A stretch of 64,000 nt of DNA from Carallia brachiata (taxonomy: Eukaryota > Streptophyta > Magnoliopsida > Malpighiales > Rhizophoraceae): NCBI GenBank assembly GCA_021464245.1, contig JADCRB010000041.1:578444-642443 (forward strand). Reading direction: 5' to 3'. Position numbers and translations under genes: made by a program. The notes under the pieces were generated by a model. It was given only the letters and a program-made list of their open reading frames with translations. It did not search any database and was not told the DNA's origin. Each line of letters starts with the position of its first letter. Positions within the stretch are counted from its first letter, which is position 1. This document shows positions 24,634 through 37,212 of this stretch, piece after piece.

Positions 24634-26008
24634 ATGTGGACTTTGCTGTGCAGGACCGCCGCGAGAACTAAGTTACCTTCGTGTTTCTCCAACCATCTTC
24701 TCAGAAACTCTCGCAATGCAACTCATAATAGCTCTTCTGTTGCAGCGGCGGCGCAATTTAAGGTTATGTCTTCAGCTTCCCCATCGTCATCATCGTGCTC
24801 TTTGGCGTCAGCGCTAAATGCTTCCAGGTTCGGAGGTTTACGGCATCAATGAAGAGGACGATTACAATTACTATGAAGGTTTCTACTGCTTGGGAGAGAA
24901 TAGGATCAAGAGGATCCGAAAAACTCGAGACCTCCCTGACGAAATTATCTTCTCAAACTGCAAAGGTTCTTCTAAAGAATGGCTTGCCTTCTTGAACAGC
25001 TTGGACTGCCGAACGTATTTGGTCGATCTGTTTCTCCGAGTTCTCGAAGAATTCTCCATCTCCCTTCCATCCTCAGTTTACCTCACTTCATGGAAGCCAT
25101 TCCCATTCCAATTCCGGACAACCCTTGTCCCGAAAAGGACGTCTTAGAGTACGAGACTAATGGCACTGTCGCGGAGAGAAGTGCTAGTCAGCAGAGCAAT
25201 ATTTCAATCAAAAGGCTTGCAATATCTGACCATGAATTGAACAAGAAGGATTTGGATTTTGTAGTTATGATGTGCCCGGACGATGGGCTTGGACTAGCCT
25301 TTTGTAGAAATGGAGACTCTGCCTGGACGCTGTTACCAGGGTCCTCAACCTGTGTTAAGGACGTCGTCTATTCTAAAAAAGAACAAGCTTTTCTATAGTA
25401 TTGTAACTGAAGATGGCAAGTTTCAGGCTTGGGACTTCAACAATGCTGATGATAAGGGTTTTCCCAAAAGGATTGATTTTGATTTTAATATTCCCTACGG
25501 TGACTTCCATTACCCTGATTTCTTCTATAAACATGTCCAGAATAATTTGTGCAGCACCAAATATTATCTGGTGGAGTTACCGGATGGAGATATTCTATTC
25601 CTTGCAAGATATTCTGTATCCATTGGCGAAGATGGGTTCTTTGTCAATGTTGATGATTTCCCTGATGACGTCCATTTTCCCATGAGGACTGCATTTTTTG
25701 CTGCATTCAAGCTAGATTTTGAGGAGCGCATTGGGCTACCTGTCAAAAGTCTAGGTGATACCGCCTTGTTTGTAGGTCTCAACGAGTCATTTTCTCTCTC
25801 AACTCGTGATCATCCGCAGTTGATGGCCAATTCAATTTATTTTGCCGATGACAAGGACAATTGCATCTACAATGACATTTGCCCTTATGGGGGAGAGGAC
25901 ATAGGTGTTTACAATATTGAAAACTACTGTGTCACACCTCTCTTTTATCCTTTTCAGTTTAAGAAGATCCGACCTCCTCCAATTTGGGTTTTAAGGCAAC
26001 GGCCATAA
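24634..26008 (+). pseudogene. DUF295 (organellar-type) gene with three frameshifts
   Basis: The family is plant DUF295, which carries a C-terminal beta-propeller-like domain; its molecular role is poorly known. The N-terminus (MWTLLCRTAARTK, rich in Arg and Ser, no acids) resembles an organelle-targeting peptide, as in the DOA branch. Conserved parts follow in order: LMLPGS-like motif, FYCLGE, SSKEWLAFL, RRILHLPSI, VVMMCPDDGLGLAFCR, FYSIVTEDGKFQAWDF, YYLVELPDGDILFLARY, FFAAFKLDF and SLGDTALFVGLN. The end is LRQRP. Single-base frame changes near 24,816, 25,025 and 25,391 break it into four frames. No typical intron is needed to explain them. It is either a recent pseudogene or a gene with sequence errors; two shorter fragments lie at 11,560 and 21,985. 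Confidence 0.78.
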
Positions 26009-26473
26009 TATATAGCCACTCTCTCGAGCTACCTTTAGCTACTTATGTAAGTAAAGCTCCAATCTTTGGGGTCTTATTATTCCCAACTTTCTCTGTTCTC
26101 ATAAGTAAAATGGTTGTTGACATGATGGGTTCCTTTATGTTCAGGAGAGATGCAACTTGGTTTGCTAGAAATTTGATCTCATGCTGAAATTGTAACAGAG
26201 TGTGCCTCTTCCACATTCTTTAGCTCTAATTTCTTTCAAGTCAGGGACACTGCCCGAAAAGAGGACTGGCCTGAAAAGAGGGACTGGCTCTGTTATATTT
26301 TATCTGTGCAGGCATTTTCAGAGTGCAAACTGCCATTATTTTTTATAGGATAACTATGCCATGGTTGCCGCATTTGCTAATTTTTTTCATTTTTCCCTTT
26401 TCTGGCGCCCAACATTTATAGACACATCTGTCATCATTTGTCTAGTACCCAACACACAAAGCCACTTATATCA
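26009..26473. other. 3' flank of the DUF295 gene
   Basis: No coding signal. It probably includes the 3' UTR. Confidence 0.45.
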
Positions 26474-27275
26474 TGTTGGGGAAAGGATATGATCACAATA
26501 ATTACTGATATCAACACAGCAACCAAATAGGCTCCGGTCCCGGATCTGTCCTCTTTCCCTACGGATTAATAAATAGACAAGATACTAATTTCACAAGTAC
26601 CAACAATCACCAACCAAGCAGTAATAATCAGCAGAAAAATAATAATATCGAGACACTAGAATTTTTACGTAGAAAACTCCTCGATATGGAGAGAAAAACC
26701 ACGGGACGCTAGTCCAGCAAAACTTCCACTAAGTAATGGGATCACAGTACAATCTTTCCAGTACACAACTAGAGTTCACCTATACGTACTAGAAATTCAT
26801 CAAGAAACACATTCTTGGTTCACCAATTCTCTACAATATCATCACACAGACGATATGCTACCAGAAAACGAGAACAATCTCACCAAATGGTGGAACTATA
26901 GTAGAACCCGGAGGGACTAATGGAAGATCTGAACCGTTGGATGTGTAGAGCACGTTCCCAGAATGAACATACTGAAAAATGGACTCGATCGGAGCAAAAT
27001 CCACCATTGGATCTTCTGGAATGGTTCCTTTTTTCTTTATCTTCTTCTTCCCCGAGCTCCCACCTCTCTCTTCTGGTTTTTCTTTATTTTTGTTTTCTCT
27101 CTCTTCCTCTCACACTCTCACAATGCACGACACTCTTCTCTTTCTTCTTATCTTTCTTTTTCTTCTTTCTTTATTCTCTCTTTCCTCTCTTTTTCTTCAT
27201 TTTCTCTCTCCTTTGTCTCCCGCTCACTCTCTTTCTTTCATTGTTTATTCTTTCTTATTTGGGGTTGACCCCACA
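26474..27275 (+). mobile_element. Candidate solo LTR, about 800 bp
   Basis: It begins TGTTGGGG and ends ACCCCACA, so the termini are TG...CA with inverted ends. The flanks are TATCA and CATCA, a 5-bp repeat with one mismatch. The interior contains a block (GTAGAAAACTCC, GAGAAAAACCACGGGAC) of a kind I associate with dicot LTR retrotransposons, then a long CT-rich stretch. No gag, pol or second LTR is nearby. The right end is the less certain one. Confidence 0.45.
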
Positions 27276-28664
27276 CATCATTTAGGCAAATTTCGTACAC
27301 CTGAAATGGAGGATATGATTTAATGATGAGATTCTCTTAGGCGGCTCGGTGCGGTAGGTGGGGATTTCTCAGTTTCTTAAAATTTCAGTAACTGAGCAAT
27401 GCAGTTCTTGGCTTGCTAATTTTCTCATGATATTTAGTTACTGTTGACTTGCAACTGTAGATCTAGAATTGTCACTTTACTGTAAAATTTAAATTAGTCT
27501 TTAGATTTTAACTAAAAAGCAAGTTTTCTAAATTTCTTACCACAAAAATGTTAGTGAGAGTAAGTAAGAGATGCTGCCATCTTTTGTACTACTTAGAAAA
27601 TAGAGTTTGTTGTTTAAGTTTCATTACTTGTAGATTTGTCTTAAATATAGTGAACCATGTATCTTATAATCATTTTAGTTTGTATTTATACTTGTAAAAA
27701 TTCCTATATAATGGAGCATTTAAATCAATAAAAGTAAGTTATGTTCAACTTCATCATGTTTCTTGATATCTTTCTTTATCATAAATAGGTTATAGCTCTC
27801 TTTCTCTTCTTCTTTTTGCTGTATTTTTCACCTTCTACTACTTAGCAGTTCACTGCTGCATTTGCAGCTCTAACATTCATTCATCATCTTTATTTTCCTT
27901 CATCTTCTTCATTCAAAAAACCAACATCTCCATGATTGTAATTTTCAATGATAATTCAGATGTCTGCTGCAAAGTTATCTACATTCCATTTTTTGTCAGG
28001 AAAAAAAAAAAAAACAAGGGTCATACTCTGATGTTTTCGCTTTTACTCTTTATTGAAATATTCTAGACTATATTGACTGTAAATTCTAGACTATATTGAC
28101 TGTCTTGAATATTCTATCTCCCTACAAACTGGGAACTGGAAGAATAACTATATGGATTAATTTCTTCCGAACTTAAAAAAACACTAAGATAAAGAGAAAG
28201 GAAAAAGGGAAAGCTTGAATGGATTATGTTTTTGTTTCTGTTCCGGATAAATACTTTTTTTTTTTTTTGTTAATTGATTTTAACTGAGATTTAACCCAAG
28301 ATTTTTAATTTTAGAGACGATTATAGTGTTACATAAGTATTTCCTTTACAGTTACGCGAATGAACTAAAAGTTGACGATGATGATGAAAACACAACGTGA
28401 TACCCAATGGCCCAGTTGGCGTATTCGACTCCAACTAACGAGGCTTATGCTTTGATAATGTTAAGAACCAAAAATGCAGTTCCAATCATTTAACTAACGA
28501 GGCATATGCTTTGATTATGCTAAATTAACTGGTTTTTTCATACAAAAATATCAGATTATGCACATGGCAACTGATTCCTCATGTTTGTAAAATAGGAGTG
28601 AAAGCCAGGAGCTAACATGGGCAGTGATGATTCCCATAAGTGTGACAGTAAATATGTGCGTAAG
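27276..28664. other. Gene-free spacer
   Basis: AT-rich. It contains a 21-bp direct repeat at 28,060-28,080 and 28,083-28,103 (starting ATTCTAGACTATATTG). The right part should hold the 3' UTR of the reductase-like gene. Confidence 0.5.
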
Positions 28665-30762
28665 TTAACACTTTATTAATGTTTCATCTTTGCAAGATTT
28701 GCGTTGAGAAGCTTGTAAGAGCAATTTGGTAAGCCTTGAGTTGCTAAGGTTGCTGCTGTGTGTTTCTGGTGTTAAGACCCCAATTCTTCCCCCACACAAC
28801 AATCCATGCATCCGCAGTTCGTTTTCAATTTGAATGGCCTCATCAAACTTTTGTACTACTCTATCGAAACAAAGATATCTCCCACAGGCGTCATAATCCA
28901 TGGCTTCATAAACATGGATGTGTGCTTCTGCCACCTTCTTTACATCTGCTGTTGCCAGGACACCATTTTGTAGCATGGCCGAGCCACCTGCAATCAGAAA
29001 AACAATAAGCTTGGTCGGAAACCATGCCATCTTTTAGATGTCAAATCAATGATTACAAATACGTTCATTTGGGAATCTTAAGTTCAAACTTTAGGAAACA
29101 TTGAAGCAATTGGATGGAAATAACTACCTTTAAGATATGGAACAGAGGTTTCTCTGTGAGCATAGGGGAATGAAGTAGCCATGAGCAGACCAGGGCAGAT
29201 AGTTACAAGCTTCAATTTTAATTCCTTTGACTTCCTCCAAGCAGCCTTCTCTGCTACTGTCTTGCCCAAGGCAAGCCAAAGCTGTTTTCAATCACAAAAA
29301 GACATGCAAATTAACATATTGTCCTTCAACGACTAACCAAAGAATTGTGCACCAAATTGACATGTTTAGTGAATGAAACCTATGCCAAGCCACCAATTTT
29401 TTCATTTTCTACCGTTGGACATTGAACAACTAATTCCGTCATGAATTTTATACATTTCAAGATAAATGCCAGCCACGTAAGTTCATCTGATACAATAAAC
29501 ACAAGCATTCAACATAAAGCAGTAAAGCCAACAAGTTTAGAAAGGCCAAACTTCCTGTGGCAAGGAATTATCTGCTGCAATGTCAGGGAAATTGGACAAA
29601 AGAACAGGAAAGTTGGTTCGGATAAGTTAAAACCTTCTTGTCTCTGCAGAATTCCTCATTGCTCCAACAGCTTTCATCAACAACCCTCTCCGGATTTTGA
29701 CCAATCCAGATGGAAGCAAGAAGAGAAGATGTGAAGATACATCTCTTCACGTTTTCTGCGCTACCACAAGCTTCCATAACATTCCGTGCAGCCTCAGCTT
29801 CAAGAAATGCCATTTGTTCCTGCAACAATCAATCGAATTGCGAGATCACAGAATATTGGCTGGAGCATTTTTCATAGCATTAGATGAGCTATACTTGGAC
29901 AAGAATCCTAGTTTCTGCAGTGTGACGGTACAGTAACTTACCGAGTAGCCAGAAATCCCATGAGGATCAATAAAGGAAGAAGTGTGGAACACAGCTTGGC
30001 AACCCCTAAAAGCATTGCAAAGACTGTCTAAATTTTGCATCTTTGCCACAACAATATTCTCTAGTTTGTTCACATCTTCATCTTTTATTAGCCTCCTCAT
30101 GTCTTCGTAATCAACTGTTAGTGGAAACAAAAACTTTTTGTAAAAGAAACTTTAAAATAATGATAAACAGAAAGAGAATACATTACGAAATGCTACACCG
30201 ACATAAGAGATAAAAGGGATGATAATTAGCCAAAAAGTTTCTTTCTTTGTTGGAATTTCTAATGGATAGCCGTACTATTCTTTCAGATAAACAATGATAT
30301 CATACAAAAATCGCTCCATTAGATCATGTCAAAATCAATTTGAATGTTAGATTTAGATTCAAAATAATGGTTTGGTAGTATTTGAAGCAGAAGATTGGCA
30401 ACACAACTTTTGGGTATAGTAAACAGAATTTGTGTACATATAGAAGTGTAAAGAAAAAAAAAAGCACCAAAAACAAAAATATCTTTCCCAGAAAAGTGGT
30501 GTACAAAGCTGTACGGACCTGGGTTTTGAATGGTGACTCGAACAAGGTAGCCATGAGCCAAAAGCTGCTTGACTATATGAGAACCCAAGTAGGAGTTGCC
30601 AGAGGTGACACAAACCAGTTTATTCTCTCGTGCACTCAAACAACTAGCACTAAAAGCCTGCCCATTGCAGCAATGATTTGCTTTCTCCCTAAAATTTTGC
30701 CTTACTAACGGTTCTGACAAAACCATTTCTGCCATCTTTCTCTGTCTGCACCTGGCTTGCAT
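28665..30762 (-). CDS. Cinnamoyl-CoA reductase-like protein (SNL6 type)
   Basis: Five exons in transcript order: 30,762-30,519, 30,114-29,942, 29,819-29,634, 29,281-29,128, 28,987-28,665. All introns are GT-AG, and the 1,080 bases give 359 residues in one frame. It is a short-chain dehydrogenase of the extended, CCR-like type. The Rossmann motif is VCVTSGNSYLGSHIV (about residue 55), with the TSG form seen in SNL6-like proteins rather than the TGAxGxxG of true CCR. Other family blocks are AVFHTSSFIDPHG, AEAARNVMEAC, RCIFTSSLLASIW, GKTVAEKAAW and CPGLLMA. In the YxxxK site the Lys is present (LWLALGK) but Leu stands where Tyr is expected, so ordinary SDR chemistry is in doubt. The substrate cannot be told. 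ATG 30,735 is an alternative start. The gene looks intact. Confidence 0.85.
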
Positions 30763-32038
30763 AGTTTTTTAAGGTAAAGAGGGAGCTGCTTTTAATTGCT
30801 CACAACACACATAATGGTAGATGAGAAGATCAGATGGAGAACAGCACGAGGTGGTAAGTAAGCTGTGTGGAACTATCACAGTTATTAGCACATAATATAA
30901 TATTATATCAGAGAGTGCGGCATTACTGTAATAATTAGAGGTAAATCCTCCCATTCTCAAGTTTACAGTTTGATTCTTAAATTTCTCAACTCTTATTTTT
31001 CCTTTCTTATCAACTAAACTTCTATTTCCAAAGAATCAAAAAAAATATAATATCATGCGAGAAAAAAGTATTTTAACTATAATAATGATTTTAATATAAT
31101 AATAAAATGATATAAATTAAATAATGAAATTTTAAAAAAAATATTAAATATTAAATATGACTTATATTGAGATGCTACAAGTTGCTGTTTGCTCCTTAAA
31201 TACTAAGAAATATCCGGAACATGTCCAAATGCGACATTCCTCGAAAAAGACTGCTTAAGCCTGAAAGAAAGAATTTTCTTTTCTTTTTGCTTTCTTTTCT
31301 ACGGTGCATTTGTCAAGAAAGCAATGTTAACAGGTGTTTAGATTAATCAGCTGTCTGTTCCCACAAGGATTAAACCGACAAGTCAATTTACGGATGGGAC
31401 TATATTCATGGCATGCCCCCCAACTGCCAATTTATTTGAACTTCCTTAATAGCCCTCACTGGAAGTACTATTCCGCAGCAACCTACAAACACGGCTGGGA
31501 CTATACAATCTTTTCACTGAACATGGAAAGCTCAGTTTCCAGCAGTTCTCAGAATCTGTAAACATGGAAGATGGTTCCTATCGCGTTGCTTAAAGTAAGC
31601 TGAACATGGGGTTTGCCATAAAGTTGACAAACTTTAGTGGCTGCGTATGTTACTCTTTTTTTTTTTTTCAGTAAAGGCCGAGTATGTTACTCAAGATAAC
31701 AGGCATACAAATTCCAACTTGTGAATGGAAATTTCAGAAATCGAAATACATATAAAAACAAAAACTCAAGGAGACCTACAAATTTCGGATAAACATGGAA
31801 AGAAGGATGCTTACATTACTATAATATGCAGAAAAGAGGCAACCTTGCAAGCTAAATCATTTTAGCCAAGAAGGGATACAAAGAAGAAAAAAATTTACAA
31901 GAAACACAAAGGCACGAGAGTGTACTCATAGTGGGTCTCAAAAAATTCCGAGACGGGGCGAAACTGTTACTCATCAAGTCAGCTGTTATCATATGTTCAA
32001 TGCAAATCCTAAAATCAATGGCTTTATAGCAAGTAAAT
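30763..32038. other. Intergenic region between reductase-like and PERK genes
   Basis: It holds the upstream region of the reductase-like gene and the 3' flank of the kinase gene. No credible gene. Confidence 0.5.
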
Positions 32039-35000
32039 TTATGATATAAAGGTACTCCTGTCAACATGGCCTCGACTCCTCGAGCTACTTTGAGTACGAT
32101 TAAAGAAATCTGAACTGTAGTCTTGACTACCAAATGCTAGCCTCCGAAACATTCTGATTTGTGCAGAATGTTCTCTTGAATCAAATATTTCACTTTGGCC
32201 AGGTTTCATTCCGTTGGACAAATCTGACGCCTCATCTAGCGAATCTAAAGCTCTCACCACCTGGGAAGGAGAAAGAGGTGAAGTGAAACATCTACAAACA
32301 ATGAAGTGAAGAGTTGGGACCAGAATAAATCAAGAACGATGATTACTTGACTCATTCGTGGCCTATTTGTAGCTGAATGTCGCACACAAGCTGCTGCTGC
32401 CTCAATCATCCTAAACATTTCACTCGCAACATAGTCCTTCTCCAGCCTTGGATCTACCAAGGCGTCAAAGTATTCACTATCAAGTGCTTCAGCAAGCAAT
32501 GGTCTAGCCTGAAGATAAATTTGAAGAAAGATTAAACATGGTGCCTGAATAACTTGGCAGACCTTCATTTCTGTGCCAACTACTTTGTACCCATCTGTCA
32601 CTTTTTTTTTTTAAAGGAAGAAAAAAAAATTCAAGCTAGTTTCTCCCATCAAATTCCCAGAAACAAAATGTCAATCCCTCATCTGAACTTATTTTAGTGT
32701 AATAGGCCGACGGATACAAATTTTTATGCACATAGTTACGAAGGAATTACTAAGAAAAAAAGAAAAACCAACTGAAATACAGAACTGCAAATTTTCTGGG
32801 CAGTGAATCACAATTGACACGTGAGAAAACCTGTTATAGGTAAAAATTTAGGACTTAAAACAGAGATAGAATAGAGTCACACATGCAGGATAAAATCTCC
32901 TTTTCAAATAAATTGTCTATAAAGGACCAAACTTATCACACTTTCTTTTCCTTGAAGAACAGGGATTTTAAAATACCACAAAATTTTACAATAGAAGTAG
33001 ATCTCAGAATACGCACAGCTCTAGAGAAGCTAACATTTAGAATTTTCAAATTGACTTACCCATTCAACCAGGCTCTCATCTCCCAATGGCTGAGAGGCGT
33101 CTACAGGCTTGCGGCCAGTAATTATCTCCAACAGCACAACTCCAAAGGAATAAACATCAGATTTTTCTGTCAACTTGCCGCTTGTTGCATATTCTGGAGC
33201 CATATATCTGGAAAATCCAAGTTCCAGCCATAAAATATTAATAGGAAATAGGATATGTGGGGCCAGAGAAAACAAGGAACCTATTGATATACATTCAACC
33301 TACATAGCAAACTCTGTCATATCTAATGTCATTTATTATGAAAAACTTATCAAAAAGTGTGCTTTAAACAAACCAGACTGATAAAGTTAAATACAATAAT
33401 GCGGTGTTGAACCAATATTATCCTTCACTACTTCTCCAATGCATGTGTACAACACTGACAAAAATAGAATTCTCGTGGTTCACCTACCCAAAGGTACCCA
33501 TAACACGAGTGGTTACATGTGTATTTGATTCCAGTTCCAGCGCTAACTTCGCGAGCCCAAAATCTGATACCTGTCCGTTAGAAAGTCACATGTTACAACA
33601 AACACAAAGAGGTAACTAGTAAAGAATGTAAAATCCTCCGTGTTTTCGAAGTGCACTATTACAGCACAAATTAATCATCCACTCAACTATAACAGTACAA
33701 GAAGGCTGCCTGCTTGACAAAGGACCCAGAACAAATGCTCAGCAGAATTAAGATGGTATAGAGTAAACAGCCATATGGGTAATTCTTGCCAAAGTCAATT
33801 GTGGTTCTTAACAAAATCAATGCTGAAAGAACTGGCATACCCGAGCTTCAAAATTGCTATCAAGAAGGATGTTTGACGACTTGATGTCTCTGTGGATAAT
33901 GCGAGGATGGCCTGATACATAAATATAAATCCCAAAAAACAAGAGAGCAATCTCTCAATAGAGGTTATAGTTAAAAAGAGATGCAAAAGAGGAGTGTAAA
34001 GATTTGTAAATAAGAACTTAAATGGATCACAAGAGGAAAGACGCAAGCAACACTAAATGGGCTTTTGGACACCACATCTTACCTAAAACCTTAAAGCTTA
34101 AGTTATGAGTTTTCTAGCCACACTTATATATTGATTTACACCTTTCTTCCTTTCTAATATGGGATTTCTATATCTTATACTTCAACACGTCCCTTCACGC
34201 GAAAGCCCAACTCACTTAGGTTGGGCCCAACTCACTTGAGCTAGCTCTAGTTCACCATTAAATGTAAGGGACAGCGAGATTCAGGCTATGATACTATCTA
34301 AAGATTTGTAAATAAGCGTAGGTGCAGTAACTTAGATGGATTACAAGAAGAAAGAAGCAAGCAACACTAAATGGGCTTTTGGACACCACATCTTACCTAA
34401 AACTTATGAGTCTTATAACCATATTTATATATTGATTTACACCTTCCTTCCTTTCCAATATGGGATTTCTATATCTTATACTTCAACAAGGAGGGTAGAA
34501 TATAGAGGAGCAACAAATATAGTTGTATTTTAGTGGAGGTAAAACCTGCCTTTTGGGATAGTATGCCCTAAAAAATTTTGATGCTCAAAGGTTCTAGGCA
34601 TCAGCATCTTAGTCCACTAACATTTAGGAACTTTTGCCAGCTTTGACACTACTAATATTTTTTAAGAAGGACGTCCATAAATTGTCAATCTTACACCAAA
34701 ATGTGCCTATAATTCACTATTAATTAGTAAGCACTCGAAACCAAAATCTTGCCCAAAACAAGAGTAAGATTGCTGCTTCATGTATCAAATAAATACAACT
34801 TAAAATGGTCAGCAAATAAACTTTTAGTTGGAAAACTATTCCAGAAATGCAAAGAGAGAAAATTACAGTCTTCATGTAGGTAAGCTATGCCACGGGCTGC
34901 TCCAGCTGCTACCTTAACTCGAGTTGCCCAATCCATAACTGGCCTTCCTTCACCTGCAAAAGTCCATAAGAATGCAGGAAATACAATAAGTACAGGCATA

Positions 35001-37212
35001 ACCAAACTCTAAGCTGGAAATCAAATTATTAACCAAATTCTAAGATGGAAATCAAATTATCAGAGAGAAAGAAACAGAGAGAGCCATCTGCAAATCATAT
35101 GATGACTGTAAGGCATTTATGAAGGAAAAAGGTTGAAGGATCTCCCTTTAAATCCAGATGTCTTACCATGAAGATGATAATGAAGAGTATTGTTTGGGAC
35201 ATAGTCATAGATAAGCAATCGTTGATGCTCAGATATACAATAACCCACAAGTGAAACCAAATGGCGGTGATGTACTCGGCCAATAATCTCAACCTCTGCC
35301 CTAAACTCACGCTCTCCCTGTGAACCACCGATTTTCAATTGTTTTACAGCTACCTGTCGTTCATCTGCAAGAATGCCTTTGTATACACAGCCAAATCCAC
35401 CTTCACCTAAAAGATTCTGGGTAGAAAAGCCATTTGTGGCTTGGACTAGCTCATTATAGGTGAACCATGATTTTGAATTGCTTACTCCACCTGGCTCAGA
35501 TGGTGAATACATGATATTATTGACAGAAGGGCTTCCACTAAGGGGAGCTGGAGGATATGGCCTTAGAAACAATGAATCTGAAGACCAAACACAAGTGTCA
35601 GTACTTTCAGCACATTTGCGTTCGCATTTAATAACGCTTACCAATTTTCTAAAAACATTGAGGACAGCAAAAGTTAATACTCCAACATTATTGAGAAATT
35701 AAAAACGGCATCCATGTACACTGATGCCAACATATCAAGGCACAAAAATCGCTATCCATTCCAAAGAAATCAAACATAGAGTAACTTGAATGTGAATGTT
35801 CTATAGAAGGGGCATAAGGAAGCCAAGTTAAAACAAGAATATTAAAGTGACCAGCATTTAACCATTGACATCGGCCTAATAGTAGCAAAAGGGCAAAAGA
35901 CAAAACGTGAACCTAAGCCCCATGCCTTAGGTTGGTTTTATTAGCTTCAAAACCATGCCAAGGCCATAAAAATTTTAGCTGAGTGGTCAAATTGCATCTC
36001 AACAATGTGGATCAAAACATTAGTCATTCAAATTTGTGTACTTTACTTCAAGGTCTGAGCAACAACGTGACAGCTGTGGGGGGTGAAAATTTTTTGGAAA
36101 TGAGCAAGTACCGATGAATTAAGAAACAACAAGATTGAATCCATTACCTGAATTTTGGGAGGACACAGATGCTGAGGGCATAATGTACCCAACATTTGAT
36201 TTAGCTCGCCTTCTCTTTTGTTTACGCACAAACCACACAGCCATAACAAGAAGACTGAGTAACACAAAACCAACCGCAATCGCTACTGCCAATGCACCTA
36301 CAGAGTTTAGGCCACCTCCATTTTTTGATGTCATATTTGCTGAGTCATTAGTTGCATTAGTTGCCCTTGCAGTTGGTTTTTCTGTAGGTATAGAGGTAAG
36401 GGTTCTGTGGTAGGACTTCCATTTGTTGATGAATTATGTACGGCAGGAGGAGATGATACAGGCGCCAGCAAGGGTGTTGATGGGACTGAAGTAGGCGACG
36501 ACGGCAATGTGGACATTGAAGGAGGTGGAGAATTCGCCACAACTGGGGGACTGCCGGGCTGAGAACTTGGTGATGGAGAAGTAACTCTAGGAGGTCCAGG
36601 GGAGCTTTTAGGGGCCTTTGCGACCGGTGGAGGCAGCAAATTGATGGAAGGCGGGGTGGAGACATTGGCAGGAGGAGGTGGAGAAGGCGAAATCGCTTGT
36701 GGAGGAGATGGGGATGTCACAGGATTTGTTGGGGAGGCTCGGGGAGGAGGTGTGCTGCTTCTTGCAGGCAGCGGAGCCAATACAATTGGAGGAGGAGGTG
36801 GTGTAGTAGCAACAGTTGGCGGAGGAGTAACTACTGGGGCTGGAGGTGGTGTAGCAACAGTTGGTGGAGGAGTAACTACGGGAGCAGGAGGTGGTGATGC
36901 TTGAGGCAATGGTGGTGGGGACGCTGGAGGCGATGGTGGAGGTGCAGATGGTGGTGGTGGTGTTGTTATTGTTGGCGATGCTGGTGGTGATAGAGGAGGG
37001 GTTGGAGGGGAAGCAACAGGGGGTGCTGGCGGGGGTGACTGAGGGGGTGGAGCTGAAGAATTAGATTGAGGTGAGGAGACTGGAGGATCAGTGGTCTGTT
37101 TGGGCTGAGATGCTGTTGGAGGAGATGGTGAAGAAGGGAAGGGTGGTGAGGAAGAAGTTGAAGGAACTGCAGAAGGGGAGGAGTTTGGTGAAGGTGATGA
37201 TGTGGAGGCCAT
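32039..37212 (-). CDS. Proline-rich extensin-like receptor kinase (PERK family)
   Basis: Eight exons in transcript order: 37,212-36,148, 35,577-35,167, 34,953-34,867, 33,911-33,841, 33,570-33,488, 33,207-33,060, 32,508-32,347, 32,260-32,039. A Pro/Ser-rich extracellular part of about 290 residues comes first. One membrane span follows ([20 protein letters not shown]) and then the basic stop KQKRRR. The cytoplasmic kinase has [37 protein letters not shown] and GTFGYMAPEYA: an active RD kinase in the plasma membrane that would sense the cell wall. The tail [12 protein letters not shown] is typical of PERKs. Every splice joins in frame, but exon 1 changes frame by one base at about 36,375-36,385, between the Pro-rich part and the membrane span. 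The exons sum to 2,249 bases, one short of 750 codons. This is a sequence error or a recent null mutation. The fourth intron position holds a TRIM element. Confidence 0.9.
33995..34488 (-). mobile_element. TRIM retrotransposon, complete, 494 bp
   Basis: Two direct repeats of 193 and 192 bp (33,995-34,187 and 34,297-34,488) flank 109 bp of interior. Read on the minus strand, each LTR begins TGTTGAAGTATAAG. The right-hand (5') LTR is followed at once by AGTATCATAGCC, close to the usual tRNA-iMet primer site TGGTATCAGAGCC. A purine-rich GTGAAGGGACG precedes the other LTR. A perfect 5-bp target duplication AGGAG lies at 33,990-33,994 and 34,489-34,493. It has no coding capacity, as expected for terminal-repeat retrotransposons in miniature. 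It sits in the intron 33,912-34,866 of the PERK gene, in the same orientation as the gene. Confidence 0.92.

Noticed and set aside
26920..27323. Three overlapping open frames rich in Ser, Phe and Leu
   Set aside because: All three forward frames stay open because of the CT-rich composition. No homology or start context was seen.
36340..36440. A very short intron explaining the PERK frame change
   Set aside because: The only GT-AG pair I could draw here (60 bases) keeps the original frame and does not repair it.
36641..36904. Gly-rich open frame on the plus strand
   Set aside because: It is the antisense of the Pro-rich exon of the PERK gene.
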